Positions 11,891-23,340 of a DNA stretch of 64,000 nt are shown piece by piece. How positions within the stretch are numbered: the first letter of the stretch is position 1; the number at the start of each line of letters is the position of its first letter. This DNA comes from Moniliophthora roreri. Taxonomy: Eukaryota; Basidiomycota; Agaricomycetes; Agaricales; Marasmiaceae. The DNA lies in assembly GCA_001466705.2 (NCBI GenBank), contig LATX02000245.1, forward strand, positions 124,001 through 188,000, written 5' to 3'. The position numbers and the translations under genes are program-made. A model generated the notes under the pieces. That model was given only the letters and a program-made list of their open reading frames with translations, was not told the DNA's origin and made no database searches.

Positions 11891-14338
11891 ATGTCGCAAA
11901 GCACCTCACCTGGCGGTGAAAAGGTCCCAAGAATAGTTATTGTGGGTGCTGGGTGAGTCTTGTCGGTGCCTGCTTGCTCTAAAATGTTCATCTCGTAACT
12001 GACTAAAATTATCGTTAGGATTGGAGGTTTGGCCTTTGCAGTTAATCTACGCAGGAGATTCCCCGGGTTTAACAACTTTGTGATATACGAGAAAGGTGGT
12101 GATGTTGGAGGAACATGGAGGGTGAGTTTGTAATGTCGATGCAGGCGTTTCACTCTTTAATGGCCCTACAGGATAATACATACCCGGTATGTCCTTAGGA
12201 ACGCCCCTGCCACAACATTTCCTTATCGTTCTCATTCCAGGGTTGCTCTTCAGATGTTCCCGTCCACTTCTACTCTTTATCATCCGACCTGAATCCGAAC
12301 TGGGACCGCACGCACGCAAGTCAATCTCAAATGCAAGAATACATGCGTAACCTGGTCAAAAAGTACAGATTGTCCCCTCACCTTGTGTTCAACACCCTAG
12401 TCACATCTGCGACATGGGACCCTACCACATCAACGTACCAGATCACGACCACCTCAATAAAACCAGGCGAGGATAGACCTTGGTGGCGAGAGACGGATTT
12501 CGAGGCGGATGTGAAGAGAGATGAGCTGAAGGGGGATGTGAGGAAAGGCGAAGCTCAGATTCTCATTTCGGCTTTGGGATTCTTAGAGCTTGTTCGGTTC
12601 CCCGACATTCCTGGTTTGGATACCTTCAAAGGTAGTAAATTCCATTCAGGAACGTGGGACCATGATGTCGACCTGAAGGGGAAAAGAGTAGCCATTGTGG
12701 GCAACGGTTCTTCGGCGTAAGTCGCGAAATAATCATTGCTTGCGACTATGCTAACGAGTTTGCCCCAGATCGCAGATGATACCTGTGATAGCAGAAGATC
12801 CCTCAGTTAGGATCACGAATTTCTGTCGAACCCCAAATTGGTACATGCTCCCAGTGGGTCGTCCTTTATCATCTTGTCATACATCACGTTGACATCCATT
12901 TCAAACTAGTTACGACACGGATACTTTAAGTTCCAGATATGGATGTGCAAGTATCTACCGTTTTACATGAGGCTCTACCGCTGGTGGAACTTTTGGAAAG
13001 TAAGACTGCAAGCTAGTTCTATCATGTCCTTGGCTGATCAACACGCACTAGCTGGATCTTTTGTATACGTTCGTCTTCACCAGCGATAGTATGCGACGAT
13101 TCACGGAACGAGTAAGTTGAATGTGCACAATACTACGCTTCGGGATTCGCCTGACTGTATCTCCAGATCTTCAAAGCCTGGGTGCGGTATACAGCTCCAG
13201 AGAAGTATCACGATAAACTTATACCCAAATATCGCGAGTTCTCCTGCAGCACTTACCGTTCATATGCTGATTTTAGCTGTTAGCTGCTGGATGCAAGAGG
13301 CTCGTCTTGGACGCCGGTTATCTAAAGTCCCTTTGCAAACCTAACGTTGACATGAACTGGGACGGAATTGAGAGAATATCAGAAGTTGGGATTGTCACAA
13401 AGACAGGTTAGTGGGCTATTTTACGTGTTTGCGCCACCACCGCTGAATGAGGTGGCTTCAGGCGAACAATTACCGTTTGACGTGATCATCTTCGCCACTG
13501 GTTATATCTCCGTAAGCATGCCGTAGACTTTTTGTGGCTCCGATCCTCCTCACTATCGCCAGGACGAGTACCCACTCCATGTCAAGGGTACACACGAGAC
13601 AGTGCGGGAGTATTACGATAGGAAGAGTGGTCCTACCACATATCTCGGTACCACTGTACCTGGCTTTCCGAACTTTTATATGATCTCTGGTTCGTCACAA
13701 ACTCGACGCGTATTGAGGAAGATTCCTGATCCCTTTGACAGGACCAAATACGTTCGTCACGAATGACACGTGTTGAGGAATGATGTACTGATCCTTTTGA
13801 CAGGACGACCGGGCACACATCGGTCATCTTCACGTCAGAGGTTCAGGCGAGTGTCTAGATCATTCACAAACGTCAGTGTTCATTTACATATTATTACACC
13901 CTTCTAGGTCAACTACATGCTCGACCTCATCGGGCCCGTTCTCTCCGGAGATGTAACCGCCTTTGAAGTAACTCACGCCGCTACAGACAAGTATAACGAG
14001 AAGATCCAGTCCAGGCTGAAACATTCCGTCTTTTTACACTGCGCGTCATGGTACCGCAAACATCGGGATGAGAAAGTCACCGTTGTCTTCCCCGGTGCTG
14101 GACTCCTGTTTTGGTGGTGGTTGAGGAAGGTCAACTGGAGTCATTATCAGGTCTCGGCAAGAGACCCAAGGAGATGGGAGAGCCAGTTGCGAAAGCGTAA
14201 AGTGAAGGATGTGGCTGTCGGTGTACTGGCAGCGATGTGTGTAGGCCTTCTCGTGGGCTTTATTGGTTTCAGGGATGCGGTAAGCTGTCGCAGTGCATTG
14301 TTCCTTTGATACGTTCTAACTTGTCGTGCCTACAGTGA
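11891..14338 (+). CDS. Baeyer-Villiger type flavin monooxygenase, membrane-tailed
   Basis: Exons: 11891-11952, 12019-12121, 12172-12186, 12241-12716, 12769-12853, 12910-12999, 13052-13111, 13167-13233, 13284-13406, 13462-13511, 13563-13689, 13742-13751, 13804-13846, 13908-14279, 14336-14338; about 561 residues. It has the FAD-binding Rossmann motif 'GAGIGGLA' (about 19-26), the type I Baeyer-Villiger fingerprint F-x-G-x3-H-x3-W (F189 to W199), the NADPH motif 'GNGSSA' (214-219), and 'FATGY' (371-375). Such enzymes insert oxygen next to a ketone, giving an ester or lactone, with NADPH and O2. A hydrophobic segment near the C-terminus ('VLAAMCVGLLVGFIGF') suggests membrane anchoring. Introns at 13234 and 13847 have GC donors. 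Introns 13690-13741 and 13752-13803 resemble each other and flank a 10-nt exon. The last intron leaves only the stop codon in the final exon; unspliced, translation would stop at 14309. Substrate unknown. Confidence 0.92.
13690..13803 (+). repeat. Duplicated intron pair with micro-exon
   Basis: Two 52-nt introns of the monooxygenase gene both start 'gttcgtcac' and both end 'tttgacag', with shared 'tattgagga/tgttgagga' in the middle. They are separated by a 10-nt exon. The exon after the second intron begins 'gacga', close to the 'gacca' after the first. Confidence 0.8.
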
Positions 14339-14919
14339 ATGTTGGAGTGGTGGACAAGCTTATGGGAAGCCTCGGTATGTAAATAGTGCTTAACAGTGCT
14401 CCTTTTGCTCAAAAATGGCCTGTTACGGTAGCGAATGCGCTTGTGGTCTGCGTTTTGAACACCTGACAGGGTTATCATGAGAACTTGGCAGATGATTCAT
14501 CAGCCCCGCGTTCAGGGCGGCGGCTTGCGATGACAAACCTTCAATATCTCAAAAAGTAACATAACTTAAGCTAAGTATTAAGTGCTGCTATCAGCTTACC
14601 AATGACAATTAATTCATGTTGACGTGTGTATTTGGGTGATCTAGGAAGTAGAACTGAATCCCATTCATGACCGTCGAGTGTCCTTGTGAAATGGTGCAAT
14701 CCGGGGTCATGCGACAATCCTACCGGTTATCCAGCTTATGGGTTACCGAAGAAAGCCTCTTCGCCCGTCATGACTACTATCATCTTCTCGATGCTCTTGG
14801 AGGCGTTCTCCTTTTCTCATGCCGGCAGCTACATGACTAGTCATGGGACACATTGGTGCGAAAGACATTAAAGAGGGACGGTTCATGCCCACACCGAAGA
14901 CATCGCCTTTCTCCTCGAA
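14339..14919. other. Intergenic region before the first alcohol dehydrogenase
   Basis: Holds the monooxygenase 3' end and the dehydrogenase promoter. No gene is seen. Confidence 0.45.
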
Positions 14920-16571
14920 ATGACTACTAATATTCCAAAGACCGCTAAAGCTGCTGTCATTCGCGAGTTCAACAAGCCACTAGATATTCAAGATTGGCCG
15001 GTCAAGCAACCTTCCGAGCTTGCACCTGGAGAATGTCTTATCAAGCTGGCCTTTGCTGGATGTTGTCATTCGGATTTGCATGTCAAGGAGAATGAATGGG
15101 GTTTTCCGGCAAAGCTTCCTCTGGTGGGAGGTCACGAAGGCATTGGGCACATTGTAGCGATCGGGGAGCATACTATTAACAGTCCGGTCAAGATTGGGGA
15201 TAGAGTTGGGTTGAAGTGGATCGCATCTTCGTGTTTGAGGTATGTGACTGTCTTTTGGTCTGCTTGTTAAAAGACCGCTTCTCAGTTCTACCTCACAAGG
15301 TGCGAAATGTGCAAGAAGGGAAAGGAAGCTTGTGAGTATGGATGAGGCGAGGCTCTCAATTCCGCGCTGATCTCTCGCTAGGTTGCCTGTATCAGCGTAG
15401 CCACGGTTTCACCGACCATGGGACCTTTGCTGAATATGTTGTATGTGCCTCATAGTTGCATATATGACCACAAAAATAACACGAAATATAGACATCCTGG
15501 ACGGATTATGTGACTCCCATTCCAGAAAACCTGGAAAGTGCAGCAGCTACGCCGATATTATGTGCGGTAGGTATGATCTCTGATGTCAGCTACCATCATT
15601 CTCATTCAAATAACTCCAGGGGATCACTGTATACAACGCATTGAAACAATGCAATGCCAGGTATGAAATCTATGGCTCCGAATGCGCGCGTAACAATATT
15701 CATAAGATACAAAGGATGGGCGAATGGGTGGCAATTTCTGGTGCCGGAGGAGGCCTTGGTCATCTAGGTTCGTCGTGCGTCCCACCACTACTTCGGTATG
15801 ACTGACCTGGCTCCAGCGGTTCAGTATGCGATAGCAATGGGTCTACGTGTGGTTGCCATAGGTAATCACCGTTGACAGAAACGACCATAGTGAAAGCTTG
15901 ATTAACACAACCGCTACCAGATACCGGTTCATCGAAGAAAGAGCTTTGCCAGCGGATAGGTGCCGAGAAATGGGTAGACTTTATGGAGTCCAAAGATGTA
16001 ATCAGAGACGTCCAGGATGCGACTGGTGGACTGGGTCCTCATGCCGCGATTGTAACTGCAGGGAGTGTACGTCTTTATTTCCTCAACATCATATCCGGAG
16101 GTCAACAGTGGATGCTTTAGGCTGTTCCATTTAATCAGGCACTAATGTACCTGCGACTGGATGGTACTCTCGTCTGCGTTGGTATGCCCTCCGGGGAAGG
16201 AATGCTGAACGTTCCTATCAGGTTAATTGTTCCAAAGGTAAGTCAAAACCAAGTTCTACAATTTCGCGGGTTGACACGTCTTATAGGGCTTGAAAATTGT
16301 TGGTACATCGACCGGGTGAGCTTCAAATTGTAAATTGAGCCGATGTATACTGACCTCGGGCTTTGCTAGCAACCGACAGGACATGGCAGAAGCACTGGCT
16401 ACTGCGGCTAGCGGTAAAGTCAAATGTCACTACGAGCTCAAATCGCTCAACCAGATTAATGAGTGAGCATTCTTTGTTGACTTCTGGAGCACACTCTCTG
16501 ACGGTCTGACTAGTGTCATGGACGCGATGCAGCAGGGAAAGATTGCGGGTAGGATCGTTCTGCAGATTTGA
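14920..16571 (+). CDS. Zinc alcohol dehydrogenase, yeast ADH1-like (copy 1)
   Basis: Twelve exons: 14920-15239, 15300-15331, 15382-15440, 15492-15566, 15620-15660, 15715-15767, 15817-15861, 15921-16066, 16121-16237, 16287-16315, 16370-16462, 16514-16571; 355 residues, the normal length for the tetrameric yeast-type family. It oxidises alcohols to aldehydes or ketones with NAD+ (or the reverse) in the cytosol. Catalytic zinc ligands are visible: Cys49-His50 in 'AGCCHSD', and His72-Glu73 in 'GGHEG'. The structural zinc lobe has Cys105, 108, 111 and 119 (C-x2-C-x2-C-x7-C). The cofactor motif is 'GAGGGLGHLA', with Asp in 'VVAIDTG', which favours NAD over NADP. A tandem paralog starts 311 nt after its stop and the monooxygenase lies 581 nt upstream, all on the same strand. 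Confidence 0.95.
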
Positions 16572-16882
16572 ATGGAATAAAAGGTCGAACAAACTAGGTT
16601 TTTGTGTGTAAACTTCATGCGTGATTTTTAAACGTCGAATATGTCACATCACATGTCCGTGACACTTCGTGTTTGTCGCCGAATCTTTTGAGGGTTGACA
16701 AATCAATCGACTCAACGGCAGAATCATGCCATTTATCCTACGATTCCTGGGACTTCGAAGACAGCACATATGACCTCCTCAATTCCCCCTTTGAGAATTC
16801 TTGCTCAGCAACCGGTATCTCGGTTACCAATGAGAAGCTATAAAGAATCCTGGGATTCGACCTCTTCCGCAATACTTCCCCC
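16572..16882. other. Intergenic region between the two dehydrogenases
   Basis: 311 nt, presumably the terminator of copy 1 and the promoter of copy 2. No clear TATA box. Confidence 0.4.
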
Positions 16883-18447
16883 ATGGCCTCCCCAAACATT
16901 CCCCGAACCGCTAGAGCGGCAGTGATCACTTCTTTCAAAGAAAACCTAGTCGTGAAGGACGACTTTCCTGTTAAGCAAGCTTCCGAATTGAAACCCGGTG
17001 AATGTCTGGTCAAGATCGAATACGCCGGCTGCTGCCATTCAGATATCCATATCAGAGATGATGATTGGGGAATCGGGGGCTTGGTGAAGCTACCCCTGGT
17101 TGGAGGACATGAAGGAGTCGGGAGGGTGGTGGCAATCGGAGAACACACCGTGGGGAGCAATGTGAAGCTGGGCGATAGAGTTGGCCTCAAATGGTTTGGC
17201 AACGCATGCTTGAAGTATGACAGTAATTCTTGTGCCTCATCATCGGCACTGATGGGTCTTGTTATCTCAGATGTGAGATGTGTCGTACGGGCTGGGAAAC
17301 ATGTGCGTAATTTTCGCTTTTAAATCAAAACTGTATCTGATTGATCCCAGGCTGCGATATCGCCCGAGCGTCCACACATGGCTGCATGGTTCATGGGACG
17401 TTCGCAGACTATGCAGTGGCATATGTAGATTATGTGACCCCCATACCTGAGGGACTGGATGGTGCTGAAGTAACGCCATTATTATGCGCAGTGAGTACCT
17501 GCCCCCAGTTTCTTACCGGCGAACGCTTAGATGCCACTTTCGGTCAGGGCCTAACGATATACAGGGCCATTAATCAAGCAAATATGAAGCCTGGGCAATG
17601 GATTGCTATCACAGGCGCTGGAGGCGGACTAGGCCATTTAGGTTTGTAAAATGACGACTTTTCGGAGATTCGCCGAATAAGGTTCATCGCAGGGATCCAA
17701 TTTGCTGTCCATAGGGGCCTACGAGTTATTGCCATTGGTAGTCCCTTCCTCGATTGAATCATGAATGTGCCGCTGATCTGATGCTCCGCTCCAGATACGG
17801 GTGAAGAGAAGAAGGAACTTTGTCTCAAACTCGGCGCCGAGAAATGGATTGATTTCCGGGGATCCGAGAATCTCGTTCAAGATGTCATTGCTGCTGCTGA
17901 CGGGAAAGGTCCCCACGCTGCTGTCATCGCCACAGGCAATGTTCGTTTATGATTTTGCGTACTGAAAAAGCGACTTACAACTTTTAACTCTAGGCTAAAC
18001 CGTTCAATGACGCTTTGATGTATATTCGAACCCTGGGGACCATAGTAGCCGTCGGAATGCCTGTCGCCAGCGCTACGCTCAACATTCCTATTGGGCTGCT
18101 TATCGCCAAGGTACGTCAGTCTTCTCAAACTAAGAGCTACGGTAGCTTATCAATCCGTTTTGACAGTGTTGTAAAATTCTTGGCTCTGCAACTGGGTAGG
18201 TAACACTGCTATCTACGTGTGAATGGTATGCCGACTCGTTTCAGCACCCAACAGGATATGATAGAAATCCTAAGGCTAGCCGAGGCTGGTAAAATACGGT
18301 GCCAAGTCGAAGTGAAACCGTTAAGTGAAGTCAACAAGTACGTGTCTTATATTCGTATAAATCTGCACTTCTGAATACTGGGGCTACAGCGCGATGCATG
18401 AAATGGAGAAGGGAAACATCAAAGGAAGAGTGGTTTTAAAGATGTAA
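16883..18447 (+). CDS. Zinc alcohol dehydrogenase, yeast ADH1-like (copy 2)
   Basis: Ten exons: 16883-17214, 17271-17302, 17351-17490, 17548-17641, 17693-17737, 17795-17940, 17994-18110, 18167-18195, 18245-18337, 18390-18447; 361 residues. All key residues of the family are kept: catalytic Cys51 in 'AGCCHSD', 'GGHEG', the structural cysteines in 'CLKCEMC', the 'GAGGGLGHLG' cofactor motif, and Asp in 'VIAIDTG'. Its exon lengths match the neighbouring copy one for one (32, 45, 146, 117, 29, 93, 58 nt) except that two introns are absent: copy 1 exons 5 and 6 (41+53 nt) equal one 94-nt exon here. The substrate preference may differ, since the region between the structural zinc lobe and the cofactor domain is diverged ('CCDIARASTHGCMVH'). 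Confidence 0.95.
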
Positions 18448-18525
18448 TAATCATACAAAAGGAAGGATGTACTGTAAGCTGTAAGATATCAATATGGCTT
18501 GGGATATAAACCACGGACTTTTGTT

Positions 18526-19497
18526 TTATCTCGGCAGCTCTTTCACGTCTCCCTTTGGGGGTATTAATCCAGGAGTCGTGAACAGCACTACGCAAAGGAA
18601 CTCGGTGAGTGTGATGAGGGGATACCAGAGTTGTTCATTACTCTGTTGCGACTGGTTCCCAAGCGTGGCCGTCACAAACGCTTCCCGAATAAGCAATAGC
18701 AAAGAGATGGCGACGAAAATGAATGCACCGTACTTTGCACCAGCGGATGTTGCTGTCAGCTCGGTGTATTCTGAATCTTGCAAAGAAAATCAGCGAAAGG
18801 CATGCGACGAGAAAGAGGGCCGTACCTCGTCTCTCACATCTGATGAGAACCACCGTTTGCAGTGTTTGAAGCACGGTAAGGATGAGGAAGATTATAATGC
18901 TGGCTTCGTGCAGAGCCTTCCCAGTCTGAATGTCGTCACTGTTCGAGAAGTCTGTGCTCTTGCTGGTGCCTACGGACCCCAAAATCACGGCAACAAGGAG
19001 AACAAGTCTGAAGAGGTTTCGGTTTCCGGTGAGGCGGGAAATGGGGTTCTCAGGCTCATAATCGCATTTGTCGAGTCTATGTGTTGAACGTCAGCACGTT
19101 GGCGAATACTTTCCGAGCTCGATGAAGCATACTGACCGATCCATGACGAGCCCATAGGCACCATAGAGCAGGCCGAAGAAACCAACGGAGAACAGAACTT
19201 GGTCGGCAATAACCAGTCCAAGGTCTTCTCCAGCTGATGACGAGTGGCAGAGGACAGCTCGGATAGCAAAGGCAGCAATTCGGACTGTGAGACCTGTTAG
19301 CCGGAGTTTGCAGTGCATCAACTTGAATGACACTCACTAGCACAGAATACGCTCAAGATGATTAGAATGCGCGACCTTCCTCGGGTAAGCTGGAAAAGGA
19401 ACCAGGCCAGAAGTGGTACATAAAGGATTGTGAAGACGATCGCTGCTGCGACTGAGTTGTATCCCAAGTAGCGGGCATAGTTAATTGTCGATGTCAT
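18526..19497 (-). CDS. Multi-span membrane protein (DUF7702/RTA1-like candidate)
   Basis: Exons on the minus strand: 19497-19338, 19293-19137, 19076-18826, 18776-18526; 272 residues. The product has about seven hydrophobic segments, for example 'AAAIVFTILYVPLLAWFLF', 'VLFSVGFFGLLYGAYGLV', 'LFRLVLLVAVILG', 'ASIIIFLILTVLQ', 'YGAFIFVAISLLLLI'. A loop motif 'ENPISRLTGNRNLF' precedes the fourth segment. This layout resembles fungal 7-span proteins annotated as DUF7702 or RTA1-like; I recall the pattern but cannot confirm the family. No function should be assumed. All four exons keep frame across consensus splice sites. The start at 19497 is a choice; an in-frame Met also exists at 19569. It converges with the second dehydrogenase, 78 nt away. 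Confidence 0.75.
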
Positions 19498-20017
19498 GAC
19501 GGGTAACGCAGAAGAAACTAGAGAGACGAGACGTAGATGACCTGAGTTGTGCATGTTATATATAGGCATCCCTTTGCCATTCTATTTTTAATTGCGTTGG
19601 GGAAGTTCTGAGCGTCGGGCCCAATCCTCTCCGTCGGATGTAATATAGCGGTGGCGATGTCTTTGACAAGACACTAATACCTCTAACGTTGACAGCCCTT
19701 TCAACAGCTTTATTTTCGTCTCCTTGACTGCCCTTTGTTTTTTATCCTCTGCAATGGAAGAGGGTCAGTTGGGTATAGCCACGGTAATCCGTCGAATCAC
19801 CTTACGTTGCGAGTTACATAGGATGATTATCAACGGCGTAAGCGCGCGTCCTTGCTTTCACCCAACGATGTACTCAAGTGCGCAGTCAGGGTCACGGGGT
19901 ACTCACCGCCTTTGCTGCCGCGATGTCATCCACGGGTCAAGGTAAAAGCTAAAATCCGTTCCATAGCAGATAACTGGGTATTATACAATATCACTGATAC
20001 AAATTGGCTCACTTCGT
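19498..20017. other. Intergenic region
   Basis: About 520 nt between two minus-strand genes. It should contain the membrane-protein promoter and the 3' end of the beta-glucosidase gene. Confidence 0.4.
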
Positions 20018-23000
20018 TTACAGTCCATTCCACTCGAATCCTTTCTTCAACACAAACTTTGCGCTTAAAGGAAGATCCACACTGCTCGTGCCGGCCTTCA
20101 ACCCGTACTCTCCCTTATCCACAACCCAAGCATTCCACCGGTCGTCCCAATAGCTCACGGCATACTTGTCGAACTTCACTTCAACGGTCTCGCTCTTGCT
20201 AGGCTGCAAGTGCTTGACCTTGGCAAAGCCTTTTAGTTGCAGCAGAGGATGGGTGACTTCGGCCGTGGTAGGTAGTGCAACGTAGAACTGCACAACCTCG
20301 GATCCAGGTACGGAGCCCGTGTTGGTGACAGTAACGGAAGCGGTGAGTGAGAATTCGTTGGCTGTGACGGTGGGTTCAAAAACCTTCAAGTCGGATACGG
20401 AGAAAGTGGTGTAAGAGAGACCATGTCTAAAAGAGAGAGGGGTCGGTATATAGGTTACGCTCCAAGCATAAAGACGTACCCAAAGGCAAACATAGGCTCG
20501 ATGCCTCGGTGGTGGTAGTGTTTGTAGCCCTAGAGCAGGTTAAGCATGACCAGATGATACCGAGGGCAGGTTACTCACGACATAGAGGTCCTCAGCGTAC
20601 CGAACCTTGCCATTCTCTGAGTGGAAGTGGCCATATGACGGAAGGTCCTCAATCCTCTTGGGGAACGTTATCGAAAGCTTCGCAGAAGGGTTGAATTTGC
20701 CGAACAAAACATCTGCGATAGCATCACCCGTAGCATTACCTAGGTACCAGGCATGCACGATAGTGGGTACTTTGTCAACCCAAGGCATGGTGATAGCGGA
20801 TCCCTGAAGCCGACAATATTAGTGTAAACATTAATGAAGTAAAAATATGAAGCTGCTTACAGCTTGGGTGACAACAATAGTCTTCGAGTTCACAGCAGCA
20901 ACCTTCTCCACCAACTCATCGGACCGGCCAGGCAAAGCAAGAGATGGTCTGTCATAACCTTCTGTCTCCCATTCGGCGTTGAGACCGACAACAGCGATGA
21001 CGGCGTCAGCCTCCTTGGCGAGCTTAACAGCTTCCTCCATGAGAGCATCGGGATCGGCAACAGGAGCACCGCCAAGTCGTACACCAGGGTTACTTGAAGC
21101 AGGTTAGGGATGGTTCACAAAAGATGGCGGAATAGACATACGTATCCATAACAGCTTCGTTTTCATCACCATCTGCAGGTGCACGAACGTTGCAATACTC
21201 AACGAGAATTTCGTGCTTGACGCCAGCTTTGAGAGCGTAGACACCATGTTCCTCCTCGCTTCCAGAACCGAAAAAGAGGTCCCCTCGACGTTGTCTAATC
21301 CAGTTATCGACGACGAGGTTACCGTCAACGCAAAGCTACACAAGGCATCAGCTAAGTTGAAATGATGAGAATGATATCCATTCACTCACCTTCGCACGAC
21401 CAGATGAAGCCAGACCAAACTTGAATTGGGTATTGACATCCCGAGGCTTGAGGTATCCCTTCAGCTTCAATGTCCACCGATAAGTGATTCCCTTCGGGTA
21501 GGATGTACTGATGAAACACCTAGTTTCGTCGATGTATTGTGTGTGTATCGGTTTGTCGAGGGGAGTCATACTATGGTCATTTTCATGAGGGTACCATGCT
21601 CCGATCCAACCAGGTTTGCCTTCTTCAGTGAGAACTTCGTACTCAAGAGTAGGCATCTGCTGATAAGCTAGAAGGAAAATGACTTCAGACCGAGACACAT
21701 GATGTGGACCGAGCCATAACTCACTAGGTGCACCCTCGCTGAACGCGACCTCCACATCACCGCCCAACGCATTGACGATACCCTGGTAAGGCGAGACGAA
21801 GTAAGAAGGTTTGAGTGCGGCAGAACCTCCTCCGGAAAGAACGGCCTGCTTGGCATTACCACCGACAACTGCGATTTTCTTGAGTCCTTGTGGTTTCAGA
21901 GGGAGGATGCCACCGTCGTTCTTGAGAAGGACGATCGATTCCGAGGCAACCTGCCTCATCAGAACCTTGTCCTCATCGCTCTCAACAGTACGCTCTTCGC
22001 CATCGCCGTCGAGGATCTACAAGAGAAAGATCAATAATTGGGTACGGACGATGTCGGTATCACACACCTCTGGAGCTTCCTTGCAACATCTCTGTACCAA
22101 CTCCAACACCTTACGAGCTCTAGCTTTGACAGTTCTGGCTGTAACCTTTCGTGATTGGATAGAGCGGTTCACCAAATCGAGTGTTCTCCATTTATTGGTT
22201 CCGGGCATCTCAAGGTCGAGGCCTGCGTTGATAGCGTGGTCGATGCTATATACACCAAACCAATCACTCATAATCTGTAGTTTCAGCGCATCAGCGGCAG
22301 GAACCTCTTTTGGTAGATCGGAAAGCTCACTAGACCGTCAAACTTCCACTCATCACGGAGGATCTTTTGGAGGATCTCCGGGCTCTCGGAAACGTGAGTA
22401 CCGTTGACACGGTTATACCTGACGAAGAAGAGATGAGCAAAACTTTCTGAACATCTCGAAGGTTCAACTTACGCAGTCATGTAAGACCATGGCTTTGCGC
22501 ATTTCTCTGCCAACATGAAAGGCATGAGGTAGATCTCACGAAGGGCACGGTCGCTAAGGATACTGTCGTAAGCCATACGGTCATTCTCCTTGTCATTACC
22601 GCTACATTTCAGCGATATCAGGGGAGAAACGGGTTGATAGAAGCACAGGAACATACACAAAGTGCTTGATAGTCGTCGCAATTCCACCTGACTGGACACC
22701 ATTGACGTACGCAGCGGCTATCATGCCGGAAAGATGAGGATCTTCCGCGAAGCTTTCGAAGCTCTTCGAACGGAAGGTCAGACGTAGGCACATGAATATA
22801 GTCTAAAAACGTACTCGGCCGCCTAGGGGGTTCTATTGGAGGGTGAAATAAGAATAGGATCAAGAAGGGCGCGCTAAAACATACGCGTTGAATGTTACAT
22901 GTCGGAGCTAAGAGAACGGATGCGGCTCGTAGTTTGGATTCACGAGCAAGGAGCTTCAAGCCGACGACTTCGATAAGTTTCGTGTCAAAGGTAGCACCAA

Positions 23001-23340
23001 GAGCGGTGGACGACTGATAAGAACATTATTAGGACATGGAGAAACGAGATCAGGGCTGACGCACTGGCAGTGCCTTTGCAGGGGTACCCATGAAGAAGTG
23101 GTTCCCTCTGACGCCATTCGGGCCATCGCTGACCTAAATGTGAAGCAATGTGTGGTTGGTTGGTATGAACCGAATAGAACAGGTGTATTGAGCCAGTACC
23201 TTGATAGCGGGCACTCCCAACCGCTCAACTGGGTGAGTGTGCCAAAAGCCAACACCAGCAATCAGCTGGATAGCTTCATCTGTCGTCAACTTTTCTACGA
23301 TCTCATCAATGTCGGCTTTTGCAAAGTCTGAGGGGGCCAT
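20018..23340 (-). CDS. Beta-glucosidase, GH3 with PA14 and fibronectin-like domains
   Basis: Fifteen exons on the minus strand: 23340-23200, 23133-23065, 23013-22885, 22832-22815, 22763-22657, 22601-22473, 22418-22331, 22274-22068, 22016-21725, 21667-21390, 21335-21142, 21092-20861, 20803-20579, 20529-20480, 20426-20018; 855 residues. The N-terminal GH3 barrel carries 'SDGPNGVRG', 'FAEDPHLSG', the 'KHFVGND' loop, and 'MSDWFG' with the likely nucleophile Asp231. The second GH3 domain follows, interrupted from about residue 395 to 560 by a PA14-like insert ('GAWYPHE', '[12 protein letters not shown]'). The last 100 residues form a fibronectin III-like domain. It should release glucose from cellobiose and other beta-glucosides. 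No signal peptide is seen, so it is probably intracellular, fitting hydrolysis of imported sugars. An upstream in-frame Met at 23358 is an alternative start. Confidence 0.95.
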
